Positions 1 to 6,193 of a stretch of DNA of 6,790 nucleotides are shown here, piece by piece; position 1 is the stretch's first letter, and each line of letters begins with the position of its first letter. Source of the DNA: Patescibacteria group bacterium (lineage in GTDB: Bacteria > Patescibacteriota > Microgenomatia > UBA12405 > JAHJSD01); assembly GCA_018830585.1 (NCBI GenBank), contig JAHJSD010000026.1, positions 1-6,790 of the forward strand, in the 5' to 3' direction. The position numbers and the translations under genes were made by a program. Under the pieces are notes generated by a model, which searched no databases, had not been told where the DNA came from, and saw only the letters and a program-made list of their open reading frames with translations.

Positions 1-88
1 AGGAATCTGGCAAAACAGTGTTCATATAAGCTGAACGGAGCGAAGCGCGTTTCTTGTTGTCTTTTACTGAAGAGCGGTCTATTTAGCG
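1..88. other. Left-edge non-coding leader, no gene assignable
   Basis: No convincing gene is visible. One frame reads a short tail (ESGKTVFI) ending in TAA at 27-29, which could be the last codons of an upstream plus-strand gene, but it is too short to support. Positions 30-46 (CTGAACGGAGCGAAGCG) resemble the core of the CTGAGCGGAGCGAAG-type dispersed repeat known from many bacterial genomes; this is from memory. No good Shine-Dalgarno sequence lies just before the ATG at 89; a GAAGAG at 69-74 is too far away. No promoter could be called with confidence. Confidence 0.4.
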
Positions 89-1123
89 ATGAAAAAACCA
101 TTTTTTTCAATAGTTATTCCGGTTAAGGAAATTAACCAAAACCTTTTAGAGGAGGTAATCCCTGCTCTAAAAAAGCAAACTGACCCGGATTTTGAATTAA
201 TTTTGGTTCCGGATCGGGCGAAAGAGGTAGCTCCTCTTCCCGGTTTTGCCAAAGTTTTTCCTTCCTGGCCTGAAACCGGCCCGGCGCAAAAAAGAGATTT
301 TGGGGTAAAAAAGAGTAGGGGAAAGGTGGTTGTTTTTTTAGATGACGACGCTTACCCCGATAAAGATTGGCTTAAAAACGCCCGTTCCTATTTTAAAAAG
401 AAACGAATAGCCGCTGTTTGCGGTCCGGGGATAACTCCTCCAAACGATCCGCTTTTATCAAAAGTTTCCGGTTGGATGTGGGCCTCTTTTTTGGGCGCCG
501 GCGGGGCAGGCACTTACCGCTGCCGGCCCGGCAAAAAAAGAGAGGTTGATGATTTTCCCAGCTTTAACCTAATGGTCAGAAAAACTGATTTTCTAAAAGT
601 CGGCGGTTTTGATACCGGTTTTTGGCCTGGGGAGGATACCAAGCTTTGTCATGATTTAGTCTATAAATTAGGTAAAAGAATTATCTATCACCCTTCGGTT
701 TTGGTTTACCATCACCGCCGGAAAATTTTCAAAGACCATTTGAAGCAAATCGGGCGGTACGGCTTTCACCGCGGCTATTTTGCCAAGATCCTGCCGGAAA
801 CATCAAAGAGGGTTGGCTATTTTTATCCTTTAATCTTTTTTTTGGGTGTTGTTTCAGGGCCCTTGGCTTATCTGGTTTTAAGCCTTTTAAACTTGTTTTT
901 TTTGGCCAAAACGGTTTCAATTTTTTATTTAGCTTCCTGGTTGGTCTATCTTTCTCTTCTTTTGTTTACCGGCATTTGGGTTGGGCTAATGAGTAAAGAT
1001 TGGCGTATTTCTATCTTAGTAATGCCAACCATTTTATTAAGCCATCTTTTTTACGGCTTGATGTTCTTAAGAGGCTTGTTTAAGAAAGATTTTAAGAGTA
1101 GGTATGGCCGCGAAGTTGTCTGA
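89..1123 (+). CDS. Family 2 glycosyltransferase with membrane C-terminus
   Basis: Predicted inverting GT-A glycosyltransferase that moves a sugar from a nucleotide-sugar donor to a glycan or lipid acceptor at the inner face of the membrane. The N-terminus (residues 6-13, FSIVIPVK) is the usual first GT2 strand. GPAQKRDFG (64-72) precedes the metal-binding acidic motif DDD at 85-87 (VVFLDDDAYPD). A second acidic motif, PGED, lies at 180-183 after a conserved GGFD (172-175) and would hold the catalytic base. YHHRR (207-211) closes the catalytic domain. About three hydrophobic segments follow (roughly 244-272, 275-302, 310-333), anchoring the enzyme; the short tail is basic. The 344-residue length is normal for a GT2 with a membrane tail. 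The ATG at 89 is the only sensible start, because the GT2 core begins five residues later. The gene ends with TGA, facing the minus-strand gene across the hairpin-rich spacer. The acceptor and donor are unknown. Confidence 0.92.
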   Translation: MKKPFFSIVIPVKEINQNLLEEVIPALKKQTDPDFELILVPDRAKEVAPLPGFAKVFPSWPETGPAQKRDFGVKKSRGKVVVFLDDDAYPDKDWLKNARSYFKKKRIAAVCGPGITPPNDPLLSKVSGWMWASFLGAGGAGTYRCRPGKKREVDDFPSFNLMVRKTDFLKVGGFDTGFWPGEDTKLCHDLVYKLGKRIIYHPSVLVYHHRRKIFKDHLKQIGRYGFHRGYFAKILPETSKRVGYFYPLIFFLGVVSGPLAYLVLSLLNLFFLAKTVSIFYLASWLVYLSLLLFTGIWVGLMSKDWRISILVMPTILLSHLFYGLMFLRGLFKKDFKSRYGREVV

Positions 1124-1170
1124 TTTCATTACCGCCTTTTTCGTTTACTCACCAGCGCATCTTTCCCCCC

Positions 1171-1213
1171 GTCATTCTGACCCTGAGGCTTTGTCGAACG
1201 GGGAAGAATCCCC
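1171..1213 (+). repeat. Copy of a CTGAG-CTTTGTCGAA dispersed repeat
   Basis: The segment starts GTCATTCTGA, contains CCTGAGGCTTTGTCGAA (1182-1198) and ends GGGGAAGAATCCCC (1200-1213). It closely resembles the GTCATCCTGAG..TTGTCGAAGGATC and GTCATTCTGAGCGGAGCGAAGAATC repeats seen in intergenic DNA of many unrelated bacteria; this is from memory, not a search. Its right end can fold as GGGGA-AGAA-TCCCC (1200-1213). It may be a relic of a miniature mobile or REP-like element. Confidence 0.45.
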
Positions 1214-1280
1214 CTTGGGATAGGCAAGTTTTCCTTCGTTAAAATCACGATCCCGGATCGAAAGACTTGAGGCGCGGAGT

Positions 1281-1319
1281 TCACCCCCGGGGTGAAATCT
1301 TCAGACACCCCGGGGGTGA
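1281..1319. repeat. Nested inverted repeat, 14-bp perfect arms
   Basis: TCACCCCCGGGGTG at 1281-1294 is the exact reverse complement of CACCCCGGGGGTGA at 1306-1319, with an 11-nt spacer. Each arm is itself nearly palindromic: TTCACCCC-C-GGGGTGAA spans 1280-1296 and CACCCC-G-GGGGTG spans 1306-1318. The region can therefore form either one long GC-rich stem-loop or two short ones. No U-rich run follows on either strand, so it is not a textbook terminator. It could be a REP-like element or a barrier to transcription or exonucleases. Confidence 0.85.
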
Positions 1320-1389
1320 TGATCCCGGTGGTGTCGAGAAGAATTTATCAAAAAGACAGTTCTCGAACGGTAGAACCTTTTGTCTCTGT

Positions 1390-1423
1390 CACCCCAGGGG
1401 TAGGCCTTGACCCCCCCGGGGTG
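1390..1423. repeat. Interrupted CACCCC/GGGGTG hairpin
   Basis: CACCCC (1390-1395) pairs with GGGGTG (1418-1423), and GGGGT (1397-1401) pairs with ACCCC (1410-1414), leaving an asymmetric internal loop and an 8-nt end loop. The motif shares the CACCCC..GGGGTG core with the nested repeat about 70 bp to its left. The two look like diverged copies of one palindromic unit. Confidence 0.65.
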
Positions 1424-1436
1424 TAAGTAGTTCTCG

Positions 1437-1453
1437 ACCGAGTCTGACTCGGT
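1437..1453. repeat. ACCGAGT-CTG-ACTCGGT hairpin
   Basis: Perfect 7-bp arms (1437-1443 and 1447-1453) surround a 3-nt loop. The hairpin is bracketed by two direct copies of GTTCTCGA (1430-1437 and 1452-1459), which overlap its arms by one or two bases. This looks like a built palindromic unit rather than chance. No U-run follows directly in either direction. Confidence 0.75.
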
Positions 1454-1500
1454 TCTCGATAAACTCAAACAGTAAAACCGTTTTTAATTCTTATTTTATA

Positions 1501-1532
1501 CAATTAAACACGACGATCGTCGTGTTTAATTG
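1501..1532 (-). terminator. Exact 32-bp palindrome; candidate terminator
   Basis: CAATTAAACACGACGA (1501-1516) is followed at once by its exact reverse complement (1517-1532), giving a 32-bp perfect palindrome centred on CGATCG. The TAA stop of the minus-strand TMTC-like gene (1528-1526) lies inside one arm, so the RNA would fold right at the end of the reading frame. Placement favours termination or 3'-end protection. The bases after it on the minus strand (TATAAAATAAG) are not a proper U-run, so classical intrinsic termination is only inferred. The palindrome itself is certain. A DNA-binding site is an alternative reading. Confidence 0.5.
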
Positions 1533-3364
1533 ACATTTTCCAACAACGTCTGCGCCCTTTGATTAGTTGGATCTAATAGCAACACTTTTTCTAATTCATC
1601 TTTTGCCCTATCGTTTTTCCCTTCGGACAGAAAAATTGTCGCCAAGTTTATTTTTAAGGTTGGATTGTTCGGATTAACCTCAATCCCTTTCAGCAGGTAT
1701 TCCTCAGCAGTCTGGTATTTTTTTTGCTCGAAAAAAATCGAAGCTAAGTTTTGATATGATTGCCAAAGGCGGGGATTGATTTCAATTGCTTTTTGATAGT
1801 TTTCTGTCGCTTTGTCCACTTCATTTTTTCTAAGGTAAATATTGGCCAAGTTATGGAAAGCGTCGGCGTAGCCCCATTTTAATTTTATTGCGGTTTGAAA
1901 CTCTTCGATCGCCTGATCAAGCTGATTGTGTCTGGCATAATAGTCGCCTAAGTTGTTATGGTTTTGGGCGCTGGAAGGGGATGTTTTTGCCGCCGCCAGC
2001 CAGAGATTGTCTTGATTTTTCCAGTCGACGTTTCTGGAAATTGTTCTGACCATCAAAGCCCCGGTTAAAAGAATGAAAATAATGGTGGGGATATTTTTAA
2101 TGCTTTTGATTTGTTCTAATTGATCGAAAATAGTGGCAATCAGGACAAAAATTCCTATCGAAGCAAGATAAGCGTATCTTTCGGCGACAATCCAGGAAAT
2201 GCCGAATGGTGTTAAGGTTGGCGAAAGGATAACGGGGAAGAAAACCAGCCAAAAAAATATTTTTTTATTACGTCGGAAGAAATAAACAGAGGCGGCTAAA
2301 TAGAGAAAAAACACCGCCGCCATTAAAATAAATTCTGTTTGGCTGAAATTCATTTCAGAGTGGTAAAGGGTCAGCCCCTTGGGCCAGACGATTAGGCCTA
2401 AATAAGAGCTGATGGCGATAATCGATTGCCGGAGGGTACTGCCGATAAACTGGCTTGGGGTTCTGATCTGGGGCAGTTCCTGATAGAAATCTCTTTGCAA
2501 AGAAGCGGTCCTGTTGCTAAAAGCGCCGAACAGGTAAAAACCCCAAACAATACTTAGAACAAAAAAGGGGATCAGTTTTTCCCAGTGCCTTTTTATTTTG
2601 TTCCAGGAAACCAAATAGAAAAATAGAGCGATCGGAAAAGCGATCACTTTCTCGGACGTTTCCAACCCCAAAAAGTACAGGAAGACCGAGAGTAAGTATA
2701 GTTTTGGCGCTTTTTTTTCGAGAGCAATAATAAAACTGGAAAAGGAAATCAGAATTAAAACCGCTGAGTAAGGATTGTATCCGGCAGAGATCCAGACAAC
2801 AGATTCGCAAAGCAGTGGGTGGACCGCAAAAAGAGCCGCAGCCAAAAAACCTATTTGGGGCAGGTGGAGTAAGGAGATAAGTAGATACAAGGTGATAGTT
2901 GCGCCCAAATGGGCCAGAATATTAGTGCCTCTGAATGCGGCCGGAACCTTGCCAAAAATATTGACCACCAGATAACGGATAAAAGGATAAACCAGAGAAA
3001 GAGGGCTGGAAAGGACCTGGTTAATGTCACCTATGTTCTTATTATTAACGATACCGTTGATATCATCGGAAAGAAAATCGTTGTTGAGGGAGTTAATATA
3101 AGTAATAACAACTAGAAAAGCCAGCAGGGCAATTCTCCAACGATTATTTAAAAACCAGGATTTGAGGCTAAAAGTATTTGTTTTTTGAGGTTCTTGGTCC
3201 GGTTTATCGGGGAAAATTTTATCGTATTTTTCTTTGGTTAATTTCTTGGCAAGATAAGTTCTCAGCTCTAATTCGGGAATACCCAGAGCCTTGATTATTT
3301 GACTGACAGTTCTTTTGCCAAGATTTTTTTTGAGATATTTTTTTTGTTTTTCGGTTAGAGGCAT
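1526..3364 (-). CDS. TMTC-like GT-C membrane glycosyltransferase with TPRs
   Basis: 612-residue polytopic protein resembling the TMTC/PMT-related O-mannosyltransferase superfamily, which transfers sugar from a polyprenyl-phosphate donor on the outer face of the membrane. In order: a charged cytosolic N-terminus with an HTH-like helix pair (about 4-41); the first membrane segment (about 77-93); the first outer loop with the acidic pair D100-D101 (FLSDDINGI), the GT-C metal/catalytic position; N148 and H152 in a second helix; HPLLCESVVW (182-191), matching the family's HP..xE motif; further hydrophobic helices; AER near 394-396; and four consecutive 34-residue TPRs at about 466-499, 500-533, 534-567 and 568-601. 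The ATG at 3364 is the start; no Shine-Dalgarno sequence is visible. It lies 21 bp after the GT4 gene on the same strand, so co-transcription is likely. A role in protein or surface-glycan glycosylation is inferred; a non-enzymatic TPR membrane protein is the alternative. Confidence 0.85.
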   Translation of the reverse strand: MPLTEKQKKYLKKNLGKRTVSQIIKALGIPELELRTYLAKKLTKEKYDKIFPDKPDQEPQKTNTFSLKSWFLNNRWRIALLAFLVVITYINSLNNDFLSDDINGIVNNKNIGDINQVLSSPLSLVYPFIRYLVVNIFGKVPAAFRGTNILAHLGATITLYLLISLLHLPQIGFLAAALFAVHPLLCESVVWISAGYNPYSAVLILISFSSFIIALEKKAPKLYLLSVFLYFLGLETSEKVIAFPIALFFYLVSWNKIKRHWEKLIPFFVLSIVWGFYLFGAFSNRTASLQRDFYQELPQIRTPSQFIGSTLRQSIIAISSYLGLIVWPKGLTLYHSEMNFSQTEFILMAAVFFLYLAASVYFFRRNKKIFFWLVFFPVILSPTLTPFGISWIVAERYAYLASIGIFVLIATIFDQLEQIKSIKNIPTIIFILLTGALMVRTISRNVDWKNQDNLWLAAAKTSPSSAQNHNNLGDYYARHNQLDQAIEEFQTAIKLKWGYADAFHNLANIYLRKNEVDKATENYQKAIEINPRLWQSYQNLASIFFEQKKYQTAEEYLLKGIEVNPNNPTLKINLATIFLSEGKNDRAKDELEKVLLLDPTNQRAQTLLENVN

Positions 3365-3385
3365 AATTGCTTATTTTACATTATT

Positions 3386-4639
3386 TTAAATCTCCGGACT
3401 TTGAAAAATAGTTTCAAACTTAGGTATTAGTTTTTGTGAGCTGTAAGTTGATTTTACTGCTCTAAGCCCGCATTTCCCCAACCGTCTGGACAGCTTTGGA
3501 TCTTTAATCAATTTTTGAATTGCTGTTTTCAATTGCTTTTCGTTGCCGAATTCTACTAACAACCCCCCCGATGCCTTATTGATCAGTTGCTTTACTACGG
3601 GAATATTCGCTCCAATTACTGGTTTTTCTTTTTGCCAAGCTTCAAGGTAGCTTAAACCAAATGATTCGCAGATAGAGGGCATACAATAAATGTCACAGGC
3701 GCTAAAGATTATTTCTTTTTGTTGTTCGCTGACATAGCCTAAATCAATAAGATAAGCAGGTTTTTTTTCTTGAATAATCTTTTTCCATCGAGGAATATTA
3801 TTGCTTCCTATGGTTATTAAAACTAAAGAAGGGTCTTTTTGGGATAAATCACCAACGACATTTAATAAATTATAGATACCTTTCATTTCTATTTTTCCGC
3901 CGGCGAATAAAATAATTTTTTTATTTTTCAAATTAAACTTTTTTTTAAAGTTTTCTACTTTATCTTTAATTTGGTCGCTTTTTTTCATTGTCTGAAGTCT
4001 TAGAAAGGCTGGAATTACGGCAAATTTATTCTCTGATATTTTGAAAGCTTTTTTAATATCTTCTTTTTCTCCATTTGAAAAAACGTGGATTAGGTCGAAT
4101 TTTTTGATAAACTTTACTAGTTCAGGGTTGTGATAATCCGGAAGCAAATCATGAAAACAAGCTCCTAAAATTAATTTCGGCCTGGGGATAATTTTTTTGC
4201 AGGCCTTTATCACCGCGACATTTAAATAAGCGGGCAGAGGAGAGGAATAAATAACATTAAATTTTCCACAAGAAAGTATTTTAGTTAAGCCAGCCAGGTT
4301 TGGCCCACAATAAAAAAGTTCGAGCTTATTGAATAGGGTTTTGGGCAATAATGACTTAAAAAACCTTACTAAAACTAAAGCCAAAAAAGATAATAACTGT
4401 TTGCATTCGAGTCGGTAAACTTTTACCCTGTTGATAACTTCGAAAGTGTTATTAATTTTTTTACCAAAGATGGGATCGTACCAAAATCGAGTATTTAAAC
4501 CGTTTGAAGTAATTACGCTGCAATTAAAACCTCTTTGCGCCAACTCCTCAGCTAAGTTTTTAATAACAAAAGCCGAGCCCGAAAGTTTCGCGGGCAAATA
4601 TATTGGAGTGACAAAAGCGATTTTTGGTTTTTTCATCAT
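3386..4639 (-). CDS. Family 4 (GT-B) glycosyltransferase
   Basis: Predicted retaining GT-B glycosyltransferase of 417 residues, soluble or peripherally membrane-bound, probably adding a hexose in surface-glycan assembly. The N-terminal Rossmann half shows FVTPIYLPAKLSGSA (about 9-23), with the small-residue loop common before the acceptor site, then NLAEELAQRGF. The C-terminal donor domain has LFAGGKIEMKGI (the usual GR..KG-like strand, with K in place of R) and ACDIYCMPS. It ends with the E-x7-E motif at E325 and E333 (ESFGLSYLE), which binds the nucleotide sugar. The length is typical. Two ATG codons sit in tandem at 4639 and 4636, so the true start may be one residue shorter. It heads the minus-strand pair with the TMTC-like gene and is divergent from the methyltransferase. 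Sugar specificity cannot be judged. Confidence 0.92.
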   Translation of the reverse strand: MMKKPKIAFVTPIYLPAKLSGSAFVIKNLAEELAQRGFNCSVITSNGLNTRFWYDPIFGKKINNTFEVINRVKVYRLECKQLLSFLALVLVRFFKSLLPKTLFNKLELFYCGPNLAGLTKILSCGKFNVIYSSPLPAYLNVAVIKACKKIIPRPKLILGACFHDLLPDYHNPELVKFIKKFDLIHVFSNGEKEDIKKAFKISENKFAVIPAFLRLQTMKKSDQIKDKVENFKKKFNLKNKKIILFAGGKIEMKGIYNLLNVVGDLSQKDPSLVLITIGSNNIPRWKKIIQEKKPAYLIDLGYVSEQQKEIIFSACDIYCMPSICESFGLSYLEAWQKEKPVIGANIPVVKQLINKASGGLLVEFGNEKQLKTAIQKLIKDPKLSRRLGKCGLRAVKSTYSSQKLIPKFETIFQSPEI

Positions 4640-4643
4640 GGTG

Positions 4644-4649
4644 TAGAAT
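4644..4649 (+). promoter_or_regulatory. Weak candidate -10 for the methyltransferase operon
   Basis: TAGAAT matches 5 of 6 bases of TATAAT and lies about 25 bases before the ATG at 4674, giving a leader of under 20 nt. It would overlap the divergent GT4 promoter within the 34-bp spacer. The -35 position would fall inside the first codons of the GT4 gene, and I see no strong match there. Confidence 0.25.
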
Positions 4650-4650
4650 A

Positions 4651-4659
4651 ATTTTAGCA
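4651..4659 (-). promoter_or_regulatory. Candidate extended -10 promoter for the GT4 gene
   Basis: Read on the minus strand the bases are TGCTAAAAT, fitting an extended -10 (TGn plus TAAAAT, 5 of 6 to TATAAT). No good -35 is visible, which extended -10 promoters can tolerate. Transcription would begin only a few bases before the ATG at 4639, so the mRNA would be nearly leaderless; this fits the lack of a Shine-Dalgarno sequence. Confidence 0.4.
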
Positions 4660-4673
4660 GTAAATTGCTTAAT

Positions 4674-5324
4674 ATGAAAATTCAAAAAAAGCGCGGTTTA
4701 AACAAGTTTGTAGCCAAACAGGTGGGTTTTGGTAAAAAGATTCTTGATATTGGTTGCGCTGAAGGTAAACTTGGCAAATATCTTAGACGCCAAAAAGGGG
4801 CAGTTGTCTTTGGGGTGGACATTTCCAGCAAGGCAATAAAAGAGGCGAAGAAAAGTCTCGACGGCGCCTACCGCCTAGATATTGAAACTGAGGCTTTGCC
4901 CTTTTTACAGAAATCGTTTGACGTCATAATTTGCGCTGATGTTTTGGAACACTTGTATGATCCCCTGGCAGTTTTAAAGAAACTTAAGATTTATCTTAAA
5001 GACAAGGGAATCTTTGTTTTATCAATTCCCAATATTGCCAACATTAAAGTAAGATGGAGATTGCTGTGGGGCAAGTTTGATTATGAAGAAAGCGGAATTA
5101 TGGATTACTCGCATATTCGTTTCTTTACTAAAAAATCTGCCCTTAATTTAATGAGAAAGGCGGGCATAAAAGCTCTTAGAATAGACTATTCTCCTGGATT
5201 TTCCTTTTTCTTTTTTCAGGGGAGAGTAATCAGATTTAAAATTTTGAAAACCTTACACTCTTTGCTTACGAAACTAGCCCCGACCCTTTTTTGTCGTCAA
5301 TTTATTATTATTGCTCAGCTGTGA
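4674..5324 (+). CDS. Class I SAM-dependent methyltransferase
   Basis: 216-residue Rossmann-fold methyltransferase of the UbiG/Methyltransf_11 type, using S-adenosylmethionine. Motif I is DIGCAEGKLG (25-34, glycine-rich SAM loop). The acidic end of strand 2 is D49 (FGVDIS), which usually binds the ribose hydroxyls. FDVIICADVLEH (82-93) is motif IV with its following helix, and LSIPN marks strand 5. A later YSHIRFFT segment is typical of methyltransferases found in glycan clusters. I chose the ATG at 4674 over the in-frame TTG at 4665 because ATG is preferred and the fold needs nothing earlier. It is first in a tight plus-strand operon with the next GT2 gene, overlapping it by four bases. The target is unknown; O-methylation of a surface sugar or a lipid-linked intermediate is plausible from context. 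Confidence 0.9.
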   Translation: MKIQKKRGLNKFVAKQVGFGKKILDIGCAEGKLGKYLRRQKGAVVFGVDISSKAIKEAKKSLDGAYRLDIETEALPFLQKSFDVIICADVLEHLYDPLAVLKKLKIYLKDKGIFVLSIPNIANIKVRWRLLWGKFDYEESGIMDYSHIRFFTKKSALNLMRKAGIKALRIDYSPGFSFFFFQGRVIRFKILKTLHSLLTKLAPTLFCRQFIIIAQL

Positions 5325-6193
5325 AAAAATACCCTAGGGTTTCAATTATCGTTCTTAACTGGAATGGCTGGAAAGATACAATTGAATGTTTGAATTCATT
5401 AAAAAAAATTGCCTATCCCAATTATGAGGTAATTGTGATTGATAATGGTTCGACGGATGGGTCAGTAGAGAGGCTAAAAGCCAAAAGCCTTAAGCTGAAA
5501 GCTGTTTTTAATAATAAAAACTTGGGATTTGCCGAAGGCAATAATATTGCCATCAGACGGGTTTTAAAAGAAAATAAAAGTGATTTTGTTTTGCTTTTAA
5601 ATAATGATACGGTGGTTGAGAAAAACTTTTTAACCAAGTTGGTAAAAACAACCCAAAAAGAGGAGAGAATAGGCATTGTTGGACCAAAGATATACTATTT
5701 TGATAAAAGAAATGTTATTCAGTCTGCCGGCTCAAAGATTAATCTTTATTTGGGCAAATTTCCTCAAATCAAAAGTAAAAAAACAACAGAAGTAGATTTT
5801 GTTACTGGCGCTTGTCTTTTGATAAAAACTGAGGTTATTAAAAAGATTGGTCTTTTGGATAAAAAGTTTTTTCTTATTTTTGAAGATATGGATTGGTGCG
5901 TGAGGGCAAAGAAAGCCAGCTACTTAATCTTGTATGTTCCCGGATCAATTATCTGGCACAAAACTGGCCGGTCGTTTAAAAAGGAAAATGTTTCCCGAAC
6001 ATATTATTACACCCGCAATCTGTTTCGGTTTGAGTTTAAACATGCTAATCATCTTCAGCTTCTTTGCTTTCTGTTCAGTTATTTTGTTCTTGTATTTCCT
6101 GTTTATTTTCTGGGGTATCTGTTTATAAAAAGAAATTATGACTTGTGGAAGAATTATGTTCGCGGTGTGAGAGAAGGAGTTTTTACCAGATGA
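5321..6193 (+). CDS. Family 2 glycosyltransferase, rhamnosyltransferase (WbbL) type
   Basis: 290-residue GT-A glycosyltransferase resembling WbbL/RfbF-like rhamnosyltransferases, acting on a lipid-linked or surface glycan. Motifs from the GTG start: VSIIVLNWNG (7-16), VIDNGSTDGS (39-48), NLGFAEGNN (67-75), LLLNNDT (91-97, where NND replaces the usual DxD), VTGACLLIK (161-169), and FEDMDW (187-192) with the likely catalytic acidic residues. A single hydrophobic segment (about 247-269) anchors the C-terminus. I chose GTG at 5321 because it forms a GTGA overlap with the methyltransferase stop and starts just before the core; the upstream in-frame TTG at 5291 would overlap by 34 bases. No Shine-Dalgarno sequence precedes it, so translation is probably coupled. 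Residues 51-61 contain a repeat-derived stretch. Donor specificity is inferred from family resemblance only. Confidence 0.92.
   Translation: MKKYPRVSIIVLNWNGWKDTIECLNSLKKIAYPNYEVIVIDNGSTDGSVERLKAKSLKLKAVFNNKNLGFAEGNNIAIRRVLKENKSDFVLLLNNDTVVEKNFLTKLVKTTQKEERIGIVGPKIYYFDKRNVIQSAGSKINLYLGKFPQIKSKKTTEVDFVTGACLLIKTEVIKKIGLLDKKFFLIFEDMDWCVRAKKASYLILYVPGSIIWHKTGRSFKKENVSRTYYYTRNLFRFEFKHANHLQLLCFLFSYFVLVFPVYFLGYLFIKRNYDLWKNYVRGVREGVFTR
5471..5505 (+). repeat. Five 7-nt tandem units inside the GT2 gene
   Basis: The run divides into AGGCTAA, AAGCCAA, AAGCCTT, AAGCTGA and AAGCTGT, with consensus near AAGCYNA. It encodes residues 51-62, a lysine/leucine/alanine-rich segment in a surface loop between DNGSTDGS and NLGFAEGNN, where GT2 enzymes vary. 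Seven is not a multiple of three, so gain or loss of one unit would shift the frame. Confidence 0.55.
6174..6179 (+). promoter_or_regulatory. Shine-Dalgarno for the propeller-like gene
   Basis: AAGGAG lies 10 bases before the ATG at 6190, inside the end of the upstream GT2 gene. It is the clearest ribosome binding site in the window. It supports the start at 6190 rather than the in-frame ATG at 6145. Confidence 0.6.

Larger units (their letters stand above)
1124..1525. other. Gene-free, hairpin-rich spacer between convergent genes
   Basis: Some 400 bp without a credible gene, richer in G and C than the flanking genes. It holds at least five inverted repeats. A small one, CGATCC-C-GGATCG, lies at 1248-1260; the larger ones are listed separately. 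An octamer GTTCTCGA occurs at 1359, 1430 and 1452, with the reverse-oriented heptamer TCGAGAA at 1334-1340. GATCCCGG occurs at 1249 and 1321. The position between two converging genes suggests bidirectional transcription termination or a REP-like repeat cluster. No tRNA or known riboswitch core was recognised. Only tiny, unsupported reading frames are present. Confidence 0.85.

Noticed and set aside
729..920. Short open frame antisense to the first glycosyltransferase
   Set aside because: It lies wholly within a strongly supported GT2 gene and shows no domain character; the same holds for the short frames inside the TMTC-like, GT4 and second GT2 genes.
1319..1426. 35-codon ATG frame in the hairpin spacer (MIPVVSRRIYQ...)
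   Set aside because: It starts and ends within inverted repeats, has no ribosome binding site and no recognisable domain; it is best explained as repeat sequence read as protein.
1124..1525. CRISPR array
   Set aside because: Repeats are too short, irregularly spaced and mostly inverted; there are no equal-length spacers and no cas genes.
6145..6189. Upstream ATG extension of the propeller-like gene
   Set aside because: It would overlap the GT2 gene by 49 bases. The ATG at 6190 has an AAGGAG site and the ATGA overlap seen in coupled operons.
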